DNA of 47,639 nt, taken from Desulfobulbaceae bacterium. GTDB lineage: Bacteria; Desulfobacterota; Desulfobulbia; Desulfobulbales; Desulfurivibrionaceae. This document shows, one piece after another, positions 7,354 to 16,494 of this stretch. The DNA lies in assembly GCA_003517965.1 (NCBI GenBank), contig DOZO01000060.1, positions 1 to 47,639 on the forward strand. Reading direction: 5' to 3'. Position 1 is the first letter of the stretch; the number at the start of each line of letters is the position of its first letter. The notes below the pieces were generated by a model. It made no database searches, had not been told where the DNA came from, and worked only from the letters and a program-made list of their open reading frames with translations. The position numbers were made by a program, and so were the translations under genes.

Positions 7354-8709
7354 TCAAGCCTTTCGTTCCAGCCGCACCATGGTTTCCTGATGCGCGGTTT
7401 GCGGAAACATATCTACCAGACGAACCTCGGCCAGCCGGTAGCCATTCTGAGTAAGGCCCACCAGATCACGGGCCAGAGTGGCCGAGTCGCAAGATATGTA
7501 GATAATCTGCCGGGCCTTGAAATCGGGCAACAGTGAAATGAGTTCGGCGCAGCCGGAACGGGGCGGATCAAGGAGAAGAAGGTCAAAGCTCGCTTTTGCA
7601 ACCCGTAGACGGTGAGCCGCTTTAGCGGCGCTTTCCTGGCTGAATCGGCAGCGTTCGGCAAGGTCAGCGGCTTCGGCATTGCGCACGGCGCTGCGAATGG
7701 TGGAGCGCTGCAGATCCATACCGGTCACCTCCCAACCCAGCATGGCCAGGGGTAGAGAAAAATTACCCATACCGCAGAACAGATCCAGTACCTTGCCGGG
7801 CTTCATCTCCCTGGCCCATTCCAGCAACAGCCTGATGCAGTTTTCATTTTGATCGAGATTCACCTGGCAGAACCCCCCCGGTTCAAGCCCCAGGGTCAAT
7901 GCCCGATCACACAGCCCGGCAGGCAGGGAAAATCGCACGAGGTCACCAGGGCTGCCCTCCGCGTTCTCAGTGAAACACGGACCCCTGACCTGGCCACCCA
8001 CGCTGAAGATCACCGCCTCTAACAGGATAAAGGTCTGACAGAGATGCAGAGCGGCGTGATGATCGGCAGGCCTGGTTTTTCTGCGGTAATGAATAAGCAG
8101 GATAACCGAAGCGTGAGCGGGGTTTTCGATAAACTCAATAGCCGAGGCCATAGACAGCAAGTGCTGAAACTGCCTGCTGGTTGTAAGATCGGCAAATACC
8201 GTGTTGATGGCCTCAGCGGCCAGGGGGCAGTGGGCAACAGGGATAAGGTTGTGGCTCTGGCGGCCAAAGTACCCCGCCCTCCCCTCCACCACCTGCAACC
8301 TGATCCGTTGTCGATAGCCAAGAGTCTTAGGCGAGGCTAAGGGAGAAGCCAGAAAGTTGGCAAAGTCCTCCTGACATAAACCAGCCCGGCAGAGAGTTTC
8401 GGCCAGAATGGCATTTTTCAAACGGAGTTGTTCGCCGTAGGCCACGTGCTGGAAATCGCAGCCGCCACAGATATCATACACCGGACAGGCTGGGATTACC
8501 CGCTGATCCGAAGGCTTAAGCACTTCCAACAGGTCCGCTTCCTGATACTGCTTATGCCGATGACGCGGAAGTACCCGCACCACCTCACCAGGCAGCACAC
8601 GCGGCACCATAACTATCTGGCCATCCGCCAGCCGCCCCAGGCCAAGCCCCCCTTTGATGACCTTGTCAACCGTGAATTCCACGGGCCTGGTCAAGGAAGA
8701 TTCCGCCAA
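7354..8709 (-). CDS. rlmD: 23S rRNA (uracil-C5)-methyltransferase, RlmD/RumA family
   Basis: This 451-residue protein has a TRAM/OB domain at the N-terminus (about 10-65), the iron-sulfur cysteines C75, C81 and C84 in CPVYDICGGC, and a further Cys near residue 157. Its C-terminal SAM methyltransferase domain contains DLFCGMGNFSLPLA, LLLDPPRSGC and IYISCDSATLARD, the last with the catalytic Cys. RlmD methylates U1939 of 23S rRNA; RlmC or TrmA-type specificity cannot be fully excluded, but the Fe-S cluster fits RlmD/RlmC. The start at 8709 is a TTG without a clear ribosome site; a GTG nine codons further in (8682) is an alternative. Its stop faces that of coaBC. Confidence 0.87.
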   Translation of the reverse strand: MAESSLTRPVEFTVDKVIKGGLGLGRLADGQIVMVPRVLPGEVVRVLPRHRHKQYQEADLLEVLKPSDQRVIPACPVYDICGGCDFQHVAYGEQLRLKNAILAETLCRAGLCQEDFANFLASPLASPKTLGYRQRIRLQVVEGRAGYFGRQSHNLIPVAHCPLAAEAINTVFADLTTSRQFQHLLSMASAIEFIENPAHASVILLIHYRRKTRPADHHAALHLCQTFILLEAVIFSVGGQVRGPCFTENAEGSPGDLVRFSLPAGLCDRALTLGLEPGGFCQVNLDQNENCIRLLLEWAREMKPGKVLDLFCGMGNFSLPLAMLGWEVTGMDLQRSTIRSAVRNAEAADLAERCRFSQESAAKAAHRLRVAKASFDLLLLDPPRSGCAELISLLPDFKARQIIYISCDSATLARDLVGLTQNGYRLAEVRLVDMFPQTAHQETMVRLERKA

Positions 8710-8747
8710 AGTGGGTAATACTCAGAAGTCAAGAGGACGTATTCAGG

Positions 8748-8764
8748 CAGTCTTCTTAAGACTG
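8748..8764. repeat. Short inverted repeat between leuD and rlmD
   Basis: CAGTCTT and AAGACTG form a 7-bp stem with a CTT loop, and the flanking ATTCAG/CTGAAT can extend it with one bulge. It lies 35 bases past the leuD stop on the minus strand. No U-tract follows, so it may be a weak terminator or an RNA-stability hairpin between leuD and rlmD. Confidence 0.4.
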
Positions 8765-8798
8765 AATTCTTAATCCTACGAATTTTCCAAGGCCCCCT

Positions 8799-9314
8799 TT
8801 AATAGTTTTTGTCAGCATATGCAAGCCAACCGCCTGCCTTTACGAGTTTTCTATCGAACTCATTGAGCTTGAAAGGAATAACCAACTTCTTGTCGCCTCG
8901 GGCCGTTAGTGTGCAGGCAGCCAGATCAACCTCGATCTCTACCGCCGCCCCCAGGCAAAAGAGAGTTTCGATCTCTTTTTTTGACAACTCGATGGCCAGC
9001 ATGCCGCAGTTGTACATGTTCTGCCTAAAAATGCGGGCAAAACTTTCAGCTATAACCACATTGATGTCGTTGACCTCAAAGACCCAGACCGCATGCTCCC
9101 GGGAAGAACCGCAGCCAAAATTAGCTCTGGTGACGATCACCCCTTTACCCTCAATGTCCCTGCGTGGATCAAAGCCTCCCAGCTTCAGATCCTCCAGGAT
9201 AAAGGGTTGCAGCGCAATTTTGGTATTCTCGGTCAGATGTCTGGCCGGGATGATCTCATCGGTATTGATATCGTTTCTGTCAAGAAACAGGGCTTTGCCA
9301 CCAAACTCTTTCAT
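8799..9314 (-). CDS. leuD: 3-isopropylmalate dehydratase small subunit
   Basis: The protein is about 171 residues, typical of the short bacterial/archaeal LeuD type. The swivel-domain motifs are visible: LDRNDINTDEIIPARHL near the start and NFGCGSSREHAVW in the middle. Together with LeuC it isomerises 2-isopropylmalate to 3-isopropylmalate in leucine synthesis. The ATG at 9314 is chosen over the one at 9329 because GGAG lies 9 nt before it and the family normally begins close to this point. leuC lies 39 bases upstream in the same direction. Homoaconitase or citramalate-pathway small subunits look similar, so the substrate rests on context and family. Confidence 0.88.
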   Translation of the reverse strand: MKEFGGKALFLDRNDINTDEIIPARHLTENTKIALQPFILEDLKLGGFDPRRDIEGKGVIVTRANFGCGSSREHAVWVFEVNDINVVIAESFARIFRQNMYNCGMLAIELSKKEIETLFCLGAAVEIEVDLAACTLTARGDKKLVIPFKLNEFDRKLVKAGGWLAYADKNY

Positions 9315-9353
9315 GAAAGCGCACTCCATTATTTTTGGATTATCAGGGTTTTG

Positions 9354-10637
9354 TTAAAGGAGTTTCCTGGGATCGGCGATATGACCCAAAACGGCGGTGG
9401 CCGCGGCAGTAAGCGGACTCATCAGGTGCACAATGCCGCCCTTGCCCATCCGGCCATTAAAATTACGGTTAGTGGTGGAAGCGCAGATCTCTCCTTCCGC
9501 CAGCACCCCGTTGCTCATACCCAGGCAGGCGCCGCAGGTTGGATTGGTAACACAAAAACCGGCTTCCATAAAGATGGCGATAATCCCTTCTTCCAAGGCT
9601 TGGGAATATACTTTTGGGGTAGCGGGGGAGAGGATGCCGCGCACAGTGGCGGCGATCTTCCTGCCTTTCAGGATGCGGGCGGCGGAGCGGAGGTCCTCGA
9701 TGCGGCCATTGGTACAGGAACCGATATAGACCTGGTCCACGGGCGTACCTTCCATCTCAGTAACATTTTTTACCTCGTCCGGTTTGTAGCCAAAAGTTAC
9801 CTGGGGGACAAGCCCGGATATATCGAGGGTCAATTCCTGAGCATAGATCGCGTCAGAATCTGAATGCCAGGTGACAAAGTCCTCCACCGCCAGATCAATG
9901 GAGGCATATGTTTGATTAATAAACGGCCAGAGATACTTGGCTGTTATCCGGTCCGGCAGGCAGATGCCGCAGGTGGCTCCGGCCTCGATAGCCATGTTGC
10001 AAAGGGTCATCCTTGCCTCCATACTCATGCTGTTCACCACAGGTCCGACAAACTCCATGACCTTGTCGGTCGCCCCGTTTACCGTCAGCTCCTTGATAAT
10101 ACGCAGGATCACATCTTTGGCGGAAACTCCGTCTTGTAAGGTACCGGTGATGGTTAATTTTATGGTTTCCGGGGTACGAAAAGAGCAGACCCCCTTCAGG
10201 ATCCCCACTTCCAGATCGGTGGTGCCAACCCCGGCGGCAAAGGCCCCGAAGGCTCCGTGGGTGCAGGTATGCGAATCACCCATGATCACGGTATAGCCGG
10301 GGCGGATAAAGCCCTTTTCCGGAAAAAGCGCATGACAGACGCCATTGGCGCCGATATCAAAAAAATCCTTGATCTTATGACGTCTGGCCCAATCGCGAAG
10401 AATCTTGCCCTGAATTGCTGTCTTGGAATCCTTGGCAGGGGTCACATGATCGATGACCGCCTTGATCTTGTTGATGTCAAAAACTCGATCCATGCCACGG
10501 GCCTCAAGATCGGTAATGGCGATGGGTGTGGTGATTTCATGGCACATGACCACGTCAATATCCAGAATGACATTTTCATCGGTAGGAGTATCACGCAGAT
10601 GCGCGGCAAAAATCTTTTCAGCGATGGTTTTACCCAT
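9354..10637 (-). CDS. leuC: 3-isopropylmalate dehydratase large subunit
   Basis: This 427-residue protein belongs to the shorter aconitase-superfamily LeuC type. The Fe-S ligands are seen as the Cys in YIGSCTNGRIED and the pair in NPTCGACLG. Other conserved stretches are MGDSHTCTHGAFGAFA and VGTTDLEVGI. It binds the [4Fe-4S] cluster used to dehydrate and rehydrate isopropylmalate. GGAGG stands 10 nt before the ATG. leuC and leuD are here separated by 25 kb from leuA, which sits in the ilvB-asd run. A homoaconitase-type substrate is possible, but with leuA in the same window leucine synthesis is the simplest reading. Confidence 0.9.
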   Translation of the reverse strand: MGKTIAEKIFAAHLRDTPTDENVILDIDVVMCHEITTPIAITDLEARGMDRVFDINKIKAVIDHVTPAKDSKTAIQGKILRDWARRHKIKDFFDIGANGVCHALFPEKGFIRPGYTVIMGDSHTCTHGAFGAFAAGVGTTDLEVGILKGVCSFRTPETIKLTITGTLQDGVSAKDVILRIIKELTVNGATDKVMEFVGPVVNSMSMEARMTLCNMAIEAGATCGICLPDRITAKYLWPFINQTYASIDLAVEDFVTWHSDSDAIYAQELTLDISGLVPQVTFGYKPDEVKNVTEMEGTPVDQVYIGSCTNGRIEDLRSAARILKGRKIAATVRGILSPATPKVYSQALEEGIIAIFMEAGFCVTNPTCGACLGMSNGVLAEGEICASTTNRNFNGRMGKGGIVHLMSPLTAAATAVLGHIADPRKLL

Positions 10638-10806
10638 TGTTCATGAGCCTCCGTGCAGGGGGTATCAAAATTATATTTGTGGGAATATCCCTATGATAGA
10701 AAAAAGTTTTTACCATAAACCATAAGACCTTGGCACGTTAAATGACAGATTCCCCCTAAAAAATACCATGCGCAAAACGTAAAACCTGTTTATTCATATT
10801 TTGCGT

Positions 10807-10835
10807 TTGACCAGAATTATCAAGCTGTATATCAT
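10807..10835 (+). promoter_or_regulatory. Possible sigma70-type promoter for the HD-GAF/yej unit
   Basis: TTGACC (10807-10812) and TATCAT (10830-10835) are separated by 17 bases and lie about 60 bases upstream of the proposed ATG at 10898. The rest of the divergent gap 10,638-10,897 is AT-rich and must also hold the leuC promoter, which I could not place. Confidence 0.45.
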
Positions 10836-10897
10836 GCATACGAATCTTAATATTTTTTTTGTCTGAGCGTACATTATTTTCAGGACACCACAAGTAT

Positions 10898-12580
10898 ATG
10901 AAACGAAAAAATAACAGCATCCCTGCCCATCTGTCTGATTATCAGGGCGATGGGCAACAGATCGGGATGATTTTCGCTATTTATCGTGAAGAGTATGGTG
11001 AAGTGCCCCTTCGCCTCGCTGAACTTTTTTCCGATGTGGCCGACCTGTACGCAGGTCGCTGGTCAAGCCACGAAGCCTGCGCCGTTACCTACCATAATTT
11101 CAGTCATGCGCTGGATGTCTGCCTCGCCACCGCCCGCATGTTTTCTGGCTGGAACAGAATGGAACAGACGCGGATACTGAACGGGGAATATTTTCAGCTT
11201 GGCATAGCCGCGAGTCTTTTCCATGACTCCGGATATATCAAGGATAAGGGCGACAATGCCGGATTTGGCGGTAAATTTACCCTGATTCATGTAGGGCGCG
11301 GCATGAAAATTGCCCAAGACTATTTGACCAAAAAACAGTGGCCCGAAAATGAAGTTGATGCGGTTGCCAGGATAATTTCCATTACCGATTATAACAAAGC
11401 TCCGGATATCGCCCCCTTGTTTCAGGATACAAGACTCAAAACCATTGCCCAGATAGTGGCTACCGCAGATCTGGTAGCCCAAATGGCTGATACTGATTAT
11501 ATCCAACGTATCGACGACCTGTTTACCGAATTTCAAGAGGTATACGATTTTGAAAACCGTGAAACCCTGATCAAAAAAGGAACGAAGGTTTACAAGACCG
11601 TTCAGGAGATCCGAGACGGTACCATTGCCTTTTACGAACAGTTTGTTGTGCCCACCCTTATACGACTTGGTCGTATGGATCGTTATCTGACCAGTTTTTT
11701 CGGTGGCGGCAGAAACCCGTATCAAGAAAATATTGCTGCCAATCTTTCCGGACATCTTCTGGATGTCCATTCCCAGTGGAGGCGGCTTGGCGATATCCTC
11801 ACCGACCTGGGATTGGCCTCCAACAAACAGATTACCAGTGCTCTGGCAAGGCAGCAAACGCTTACCGGGCAAAAAATCGCCTCTTCAAATAACTCTAACG
11901 CCATGTTCCGTAAAAATCTTTTGCCCTGGTTCGGTGCCCGTCCCCAAGAAGGTAACTGTCTGGGTGATATTCTTATGGAGATGCAGACGGTTGAACCAAG
12001 AGCCCTGGCCACAGGTCTCCTGACCCAGATGCTGCCTGACGTCCTGTATGAGTCACTTTCTCCCAGGGAACTGCATTTTCTGCTTCAGTCGTCCATCCTC
12101 TTGCAGAATATCTATAAAGGCCCTTGGATTCTTCGGGTTGTCCTCGAAATGGCCAATGAAATCCTCAACTGCGAAGCAAGTTCGATCCTGCTTGCGGATA
12201 TTGAAGAAAAAAAGATGCTGGTTGCTCTGGCCACCGGTCCCAAAAAAAATCTGATTTATGGCAAGGGAATTGCCATAGACAAAGGGCTTTCAGGTTGGGT
12301 CTATCACAACAGTCAGCCAGCACTGGTTAACAATACCAGTGCCGATTCACGCTTTAACAAAGATATAGATCAGAATATTGAATTTACCACCCGTTCCATA
12401 CTCGCTGTGCCCCTGCACATAAATGGGGAATGCATCGGTACCATTGAAGCGCTGAATAAAAGGGGGGGGAATTTCACCCAGGATGACATGAATCTACTTA
12501 CTATTATTGCCAATATGCTGGCTAATGTCATGGTTGGCATTTTCAGCCAACCAAATCATAAAACCTCCCCACCCTCATGA
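10898..12580 (+). CDS. HD/PDEase-type phosphohydrolase with C-terminal GAF domain
   Basis: This 560-residue protein has an N-terminal HD domain with a class I phosphodiesterase-like signature: YHNFSHALDV (H66, N67, H70), SLFHDSGY (H109-D110) and a later ATADLVAQMAD that would supply the last metal Asp. Such domains hydrolyse cyclic nucleotides or other phosphoesters using two metal ions. The middle (about 290-390) is helical and unassigned. The C-terminal part (about 400-545) reads as a GAF domain (CEASSILLADIEEKKML ... GLSGWVYHN ... ILAVPLHINGE) and should sense a small ligand. The ATG at 10898 is chosen because AGGA lies upstream; an upstream TTG at 10859 is less likely. Its stop overlaps the yejA start by 4 bases (ATGA), so it is tied to the peptide importer. 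The substrate is unknown. Confidence 0.78.
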   Translation: MKRKNNSIPAHLSDYQGDGQQIGMIFAIYREEYGEVPLRLAELFSDVADLYAGRWSSHEACAVTYHNFSHALDVCLATARMFSGWNRMEQTRILNGEYFQLGIAASLFHDSGYIKDKGDNAGFGGKFTLIHVGRGMKIAQDYLTKKQWPENEVDAVARIISITDYNKAPDIAPLFQDTRLKTIAQIVATADLVAQMADTDYIQRIDDLFTEFQEVYDFENRETLIKKGTKVYKTVQEIRDGTIAFYEQFVVPTLIRLGRMDRYLTSFFGGGRNPYQENIAANLSGHLLDVHSQWRRLGDILTDLGLASNKQITSALARQQTLTGQKIASSNNSNAMFRKNLLPWFGARPQEGNCLGDILMEMQTVEPRALATGLLTQMLPDVLYESLSPRELHFLLQSSILLQNIYKGPWILRVVLEMANEILNCEASSILLADIEEKKMLVALATGPKKNLIYGKGIAIDKGLSGWVYHNSQPALVNNTSADSRFNKDIDQNIEFTTRSILAVPLHINGECIGTIEALNKRGGNFTQDDMNLLTIIANMLANVMVGIFSQPNHKTSPPS

Positions 12581-14367
12581 GAATCATTTTTCTTTTCCTG
12601 CTGGCCACCGTCATCATTACGCCATTTTCCGCTATTGGCTCCCAGGGGATCAGCATTGACGGCAAGGTGAAATACGGCCCAGGTTTCAGGCGATTTGACT
12701 ATGTCTCGGACAAGGCGTTAAAAGGCGGCAAGCTGGTTCTGCATGATCTGGGCAGTTATGACAAACTCAACCCTTATACCCTTAAAGGCTCCCCCCCCGC
12801 TGGGCTTGATGATCTGGTATTTGAAACCCTTGCCGTACCCAGTCTGGATGAGACCTTTGCCTCTTACGGACTGATCGCCAAGGATATTGTCCTGGCCACA
12901 GATGGTCTTTCAGTCACCTTCACCATTCATGAAGATGCCCGTTTTTCCGATGGTGCGCCCATCACCCCGGAGGATGTGAAATTTTCGCTGGAAATCCTTA
13001 AAAGTCAGGCGGCAAGTCCCTCTTATCAAATCTATTTTCAAGACATCACCACTGCTGAGATTCTCGATCAGCGTCGCGTCCGGTTTCATTTTTCTCAACG
13101 CAATCGGGAGCTGCACCTGATTGCCAGTCAGCTTCCTGTATTCTCCAAAAAATTCTACATCGCCCATCCCTTCGCCTCTGCGGATATGACCCCACCTGTT
13201 GGTTCCGGCCCCTATCTGGTCAAGGAAGTGATCCCCGGCAAATCCATCACTTATGTCCTTAACCCAAATTACTGGGCTAAAGATCTTAATGTGCGGCGCG
13301 GGATGTTCAACTTCGACACCATCATCTACAAATATTTCAAAGATCAGATCGTAGCGGTAGAGGCCTTTAAAGCAGGAGAATTTGATTTCATGCCGGTTAA
13401 TATCGCCAAACAATGGGCCCGTGATCTGAACGGCTCTCGCTTCAAGCGCGGCGAACTAATCAAAGAAACTTTGCCCCACCGGAATAACGCCGGGATGCAG
13501 GCCTTTGTTTTCAACCTGCGCAAACCAATTTTTCAAGATCGCCTGGTTCGTAAAGCCCTGTCTCTCGCCTTTGATTTCGAGTGGACTAATGCTGCCCTCT
13601 TTTTTGACCAATACACCCGCTGTGACAGTTTTTTCAGCAACTCAGCTATGAGCGCCCAGAAACTGCCAACCGGCCTTGAGCTTTCCTGTCTCACACCGTT
13701 TCGGGCCACTCTCCCCCAAGAGGTATTCACCACGCCTCCAGCTCCTTTCAGTACAAAACCACCGGCCAGTTTGCGCGCCAACCTGCTTCAGGCTAAAAAA
13801 ATTCTTAACCAGGCTGGCTGGGTAGTGAAAAACGGGGTGCTCACCAACAGCGCCGGACAAGCGCTGGATTTTGAAATCCTCCTGGTTGGCGCGGGTTTTG
13901 AGCGGGTGATGGAGCCCTACATCAACAACCTGAAAAAACTCGGGGTACACGCGCATTCCCGGGTTATAGATCCGGCCTTGTACAGAAGGCGACTGGACAC
14001 TTTTGATTTTGATATGACAGTTAACGTCTTTGGCCAGGCCCAGTCACCTGGCAATGAGCAGCGCAATTATTGGCATTCGGCAGCGGCCGCCCGGAAAGGT
14101 TCACGAAATCTGATTGGCATTACAGACCCGGCGGTGGACCATCTGGTAGAGCGAATCATCTACGCCCAAACCCAGGAAGAGCTCAGTGCCGCCTGTAAGG
14201 CTCTGGATCGGGTACTCTGGTACGGTTATTATGTGGTGCCAAACTGGTATCTGGCCCAGCATCGGGTCGCCTATCGCAATATTTTTGCCCGGCCGGAAAA
14301 GCTTCCTCTATATTATTCGCCTTTCCAGGCCCTGATGACCTGGTGGCGGATCCCGGAAAACCAGTAA
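12577..14367 (+). CDS. yejA: Periplasmic peptide-binding protein, YejA type
   Basis: This 596-residue family 5 solute-binding protein is close to E. coli YejA (about 604). A signal peptide covers about residues 1-22 (IIFLFLLATVIITPF core). YejA-like features follow: KYGPGFRRFDYVS, GGKLVLHDLGSYDKLNPYTLKG, DGLSVTFTIHEDARFSDGAPITPEDV, and GSGPYLVKEVIPGKSI. Proteins of this group bind oligopeptides, including microcin C-type peptides, and hand them to the YejBE permease. The start overlaps the stop of the HD-GAF gene by 4 bases. It is followed in order by yejB, yejE and yejF, so the whole importer is present. An alternative ligand (other oligopeptide or murein fragment) cannot be excluded. Confidence 0.9.
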   Translation: MRIIFLFLLATVIITPFSAIGSQGISIDGKVKYGPGFRRFDYVSDKALKGGKLVLHDLGSYDKLNPYTLKGSPPAGLDDLVFETLAVPSLDETFASYGLIAKDIVLATDGLSVTFTIHEDARFSDGAPITPEDVKFSLEILKSQAASPSYQIYFQDITTAEILDQRRVRFHFSQRNRELHLIASQLPVFSKKFYIAHPFASADMTPPVGSGPYLVKEVIPGKSITYVLNPNYWAKDLNVRRGMFNFDTIIYKYFKDQIVAVEAFKAGEFDFMPVNIAKQWARDLNGSRFKRGELIKETLPHRNNAGMQAFVFNLRKPIFQDRLVRKALSLAFDFEWTNAALFFDQYTRCDSFFSNSAMSAQKLPTGLELSCLTPFRATLPQEVFTTPPAPFSTKPPASLRANLLQAKKILNQAGWVVKNGVLTNSAGQALDFEILLVGAGFERVMEPYINNLKKLGVHAHSRVIDPALYRRRLDTFDFDMTVNVFGQAQSPGNEQRNYWHSAAAARKGSRNLIGITDPAVDHLVERIIYAQTQEELSAACKALDRVLWYGYYVVPNWYLAQHRVAYRNIFARPEKLPLYYSPFQALMTWWRIPENQ

Positions 14368-14383
14368 CTCTTGAAAGGATCCG

Positions 14384-15445
14384 ATGGCTACCTACATTAT
14401 AAGACGCATTCTCCTGATGATTCCCACCATCTTCGGGATCATGCTGATCACCTTTGCCATTACCCAATTTGTACCGGGCGGGCCGGTGGAACGGATGCTT
14501 GCCCAGTTGCAGGGACAGGACCGTGCGGGCGGCGAGGTTCGAACCAGTCGCAGCCTGGACCTGTATCAAGGCAATAAGGGTCTCGATGAGGAGCGGGTGG
14601 CGCAGCTTACCAAGCTGTACGGCTTTGACAAGCCGCCGGTCGAGCGATTTCTGACCATGATGAAAAACTATGCTGTTTTTGATTTTGGCACCAGCTATTA
14701 TCACCATAACAGCGTGGTCGCTCTGGTTGTTTCCAAACTGCCTGTCTCCATGTCCCTTGGCCTGTGGTCTTTTCTCATCGTTTACGGAGTCTGCATCCCC
14801 CTGGGTATTTCCAAGGCCATGCGGGAAGGCTCACGTTTCGATGTTATTACCAGCACAGTCATTTTAATTGGCTACGCTATCCCCGGCTTCGTTTTGGCCA
14901 TCGTTCTTATCGTTCTCTTCGGGGGAGGGAGTTTTTTCAGCATCTTTCCGCTCAGAGGACTGGTCTCTGACAACTGGGCCGAGATGGGCCTTGCCGCCAA
15001 AGTTGCTGACTACCTCTGGCACATGGTCCTGCCCGTGCTTTCCAGTGCGGTGGGCAGTCTGGCGGTCATGACCCTGCTGACCAAGAACAGCTTTCTGGAA
15101 GAGATTCGCAAGCAGTACGTCCTCACCGCCAGGGCAAAGGGCTTGAGCGAGAATCAGGTGCTCTATCGGCATGTATTTCGCAACGCCATCATCCCCATCA
15201 TTACTGGCTTTCCCGGTTCTTTCATCACCGCCTTTTTCACTGGCAGCCTGTTGATTGAAACCATCTTTTCTCTGGACGGCATGGGGCTTCTGGCCTATGA
15301 ATCCATCCTCAACCGCGATTATCCAGTGGTATTAGGCACCCTGTATTTTTTCACCATCATCGGCCTGATCTCCCGCCTGCTCTCGGATTTAAGCTATGTG
15401 GTGGTTGATCCGCGTATCAGTTTTGACAGTGTGGAGTCCCGTTAA
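14384..15445 (+). CDS. yejB: Peptide ABC transporter permease, YejB type
   Basis: This 353-residue protein is a DppB/OppB-like inner-membrane permease with about six membrane segments. It starts with the usual MATYIIRRILLMIPTIFGI helix. Residues 35-110 contain a long periplasmic insertion typical of YejB, and the EAA loop for the ATPase is seen around YVLTARAKGLSENQVLYRHVFRNA. GAAAGGATC stands 3-9 nt before the ATG. It lies 16 bases after yejA and 3 bases before yejE. Confidence 0.92.
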   Translation: MATYIIRRILLMIPTIFGIMLITFAITQFVPGGPVERMLAQLQGQDRAGGEVRTSRSLDLYQGNKGLDEERVAQLTKLYGFDKPPVERFLTMMKNYAVFDFGTSYYHHNSVVALVVSKLPVSMSLGLWSFLIVYGVCIPLGISKAMREGSRFDVITSTVILIGYAIPGFVLAIVLIVLFGGGSFFSIFPLRGLVSDNWAEMGLAAKVADYLWHMVLPVLSSAVGSLAVMTLLTKNSFLEEIRKQYVLTARAKGLSENQVLYRHVFRNAIIPIITGFPGSFITAFFTGSLLIETIFSLDGMGLLAYESILNRDYPVVLGTLYFFTIIGLISRLLSDLSYVVVDPRISFDSVESR

Positions 15446-15448
15446 ACC

Positions 15449-16477
15449 ATGAAAGCAACCCACCAAAAACTCGCCTCCCGACGCTGGCGGCGATTCAAGG
15501 GTAACAGACGAGGCTTTTACAGCCTGATTATCTTTTCGCTCGTTTTTCTTCTTAGCTTGGGCGCAGAAATACTCAGCAATGACAAGCCGCTGCTGGTCTC
15601 CTATCAGGGAAGCTTCTATTTCCCTTTACTCCGGGAATATCCAGAAACTACCTTTGGCGGTGAGTTTGACACAAATACCGACTACCAGGAGCCCTTTATC
15701 CGCCAGCAACTCGACACTGGCGGCAACTATGCCTTGTTCCCGCCCAATCCCCACAGTTACGCCTCGATCAATCTGCAACTTAAACAACCTGTCCCCTCGC
15801 CACCATCTGGCACCAATTATCTGGGCACCGATGACCGGGGTCGTGATGTCCTGGCCCGGTTGCTCTACGGCTTCCGTCTCTCGGTCATTTTTGCCTTTGT
15901 CCTCACTTTTATCGGCACGATTATTGGCATTATCACCGGAGCGTTGCAGGGCTATCTTGGTGGACGCACCGACCTCTTTATGCAACGCTTCATCGAGGTC
16001 TGGAGCGCCATGCCCGAGCTGTATCTATTGATCATCTTTGCCTCGATCTTCAAGCCCAGCGTGCTCCTGCTCCTGATCCTACTCTCGATCTTTGGCTGGA
16101 TGGGATTGGCCGATTATGTGCGGGCCGAGTTTCTTAAAGGTCGCAACCTCGATTATGTGAAGGCGGCCAAGGCTTTGGGGGTGGGCAATATCACCATCAT
16201 GTTCCGCCACCTGCTCCCCAACGGGATGACCCCGGTGATCACCTTCCTGCCCTTCCGTCTGAGTGGCTCAATCCTGGCCCTCACCAGCCTCGATTTTCTG
16301 GGGCTCGGTGTGCCGCCCCCTACCCCGAGTCTTGGCGAGCTGCTGGCCCAGGGCAAGAACAACATCGAAGCCTGGTGGCTATCGCTTACCACCTTTGGCG
16401 TGCTGGTCGGCACCCTGATCCTGCTGATTTTTATCGGGGAAGCGTTGCGGGAAACCTTTGATCCGAGGAAGGTGTGA
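15449..16477 (+). CDS. yejE: Peptide ABC transporter permease, YejE type
   Basis: This 342-residue permease of the DppC/OppC class matches E. coli YejE in length. After one N-terminal membrane helix (SLIIFSLVFLLSLGAEIL) comes the long periplasmic stretch that marks YejE (SYQGSFYFPLLREYPETTFGG region), then the conserved LGTDDRGRDVLARLLYG and five more membrane helices. The EAA loop is DYVKAAKALGVGN. It pairs with YejB to form the channel. The start lies 3 bases past the yejB stop, suggesting coupled translation. Confidence 0.92.
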   Translation: MKATHQKLASRRWRRFKGNRRGFYSLIIFSLVFLLSLGAEILSNDKPLLVSYQGSFYFPLLREYPETTFGGEFDTNTDYQEPFIRQQLDTGGNYALFPPNPHSYASINLQLKQPVPSPPSGTNYLGTDDRGRDVLARLLYGFRLSVIFAFVLTFIGTIIGIITGALQGYLGGRTDLFMQRFIEVWSAMPELYLLIIFASIFKPSVLLLLILLSIFGWMGLADYVRAEFLKGRNLDYVKAAKALGVGNITIMFRHLLPNGMTPVITFLPFRLSGSILALTSLDFLGLGVPPPTPSLGELLAQGKNNIEAWWLSLTTFGVLVGTLILLIFIGEALRETFDPRKV

Positions 16478-16494
16478 GATGCAAGGGATAATCC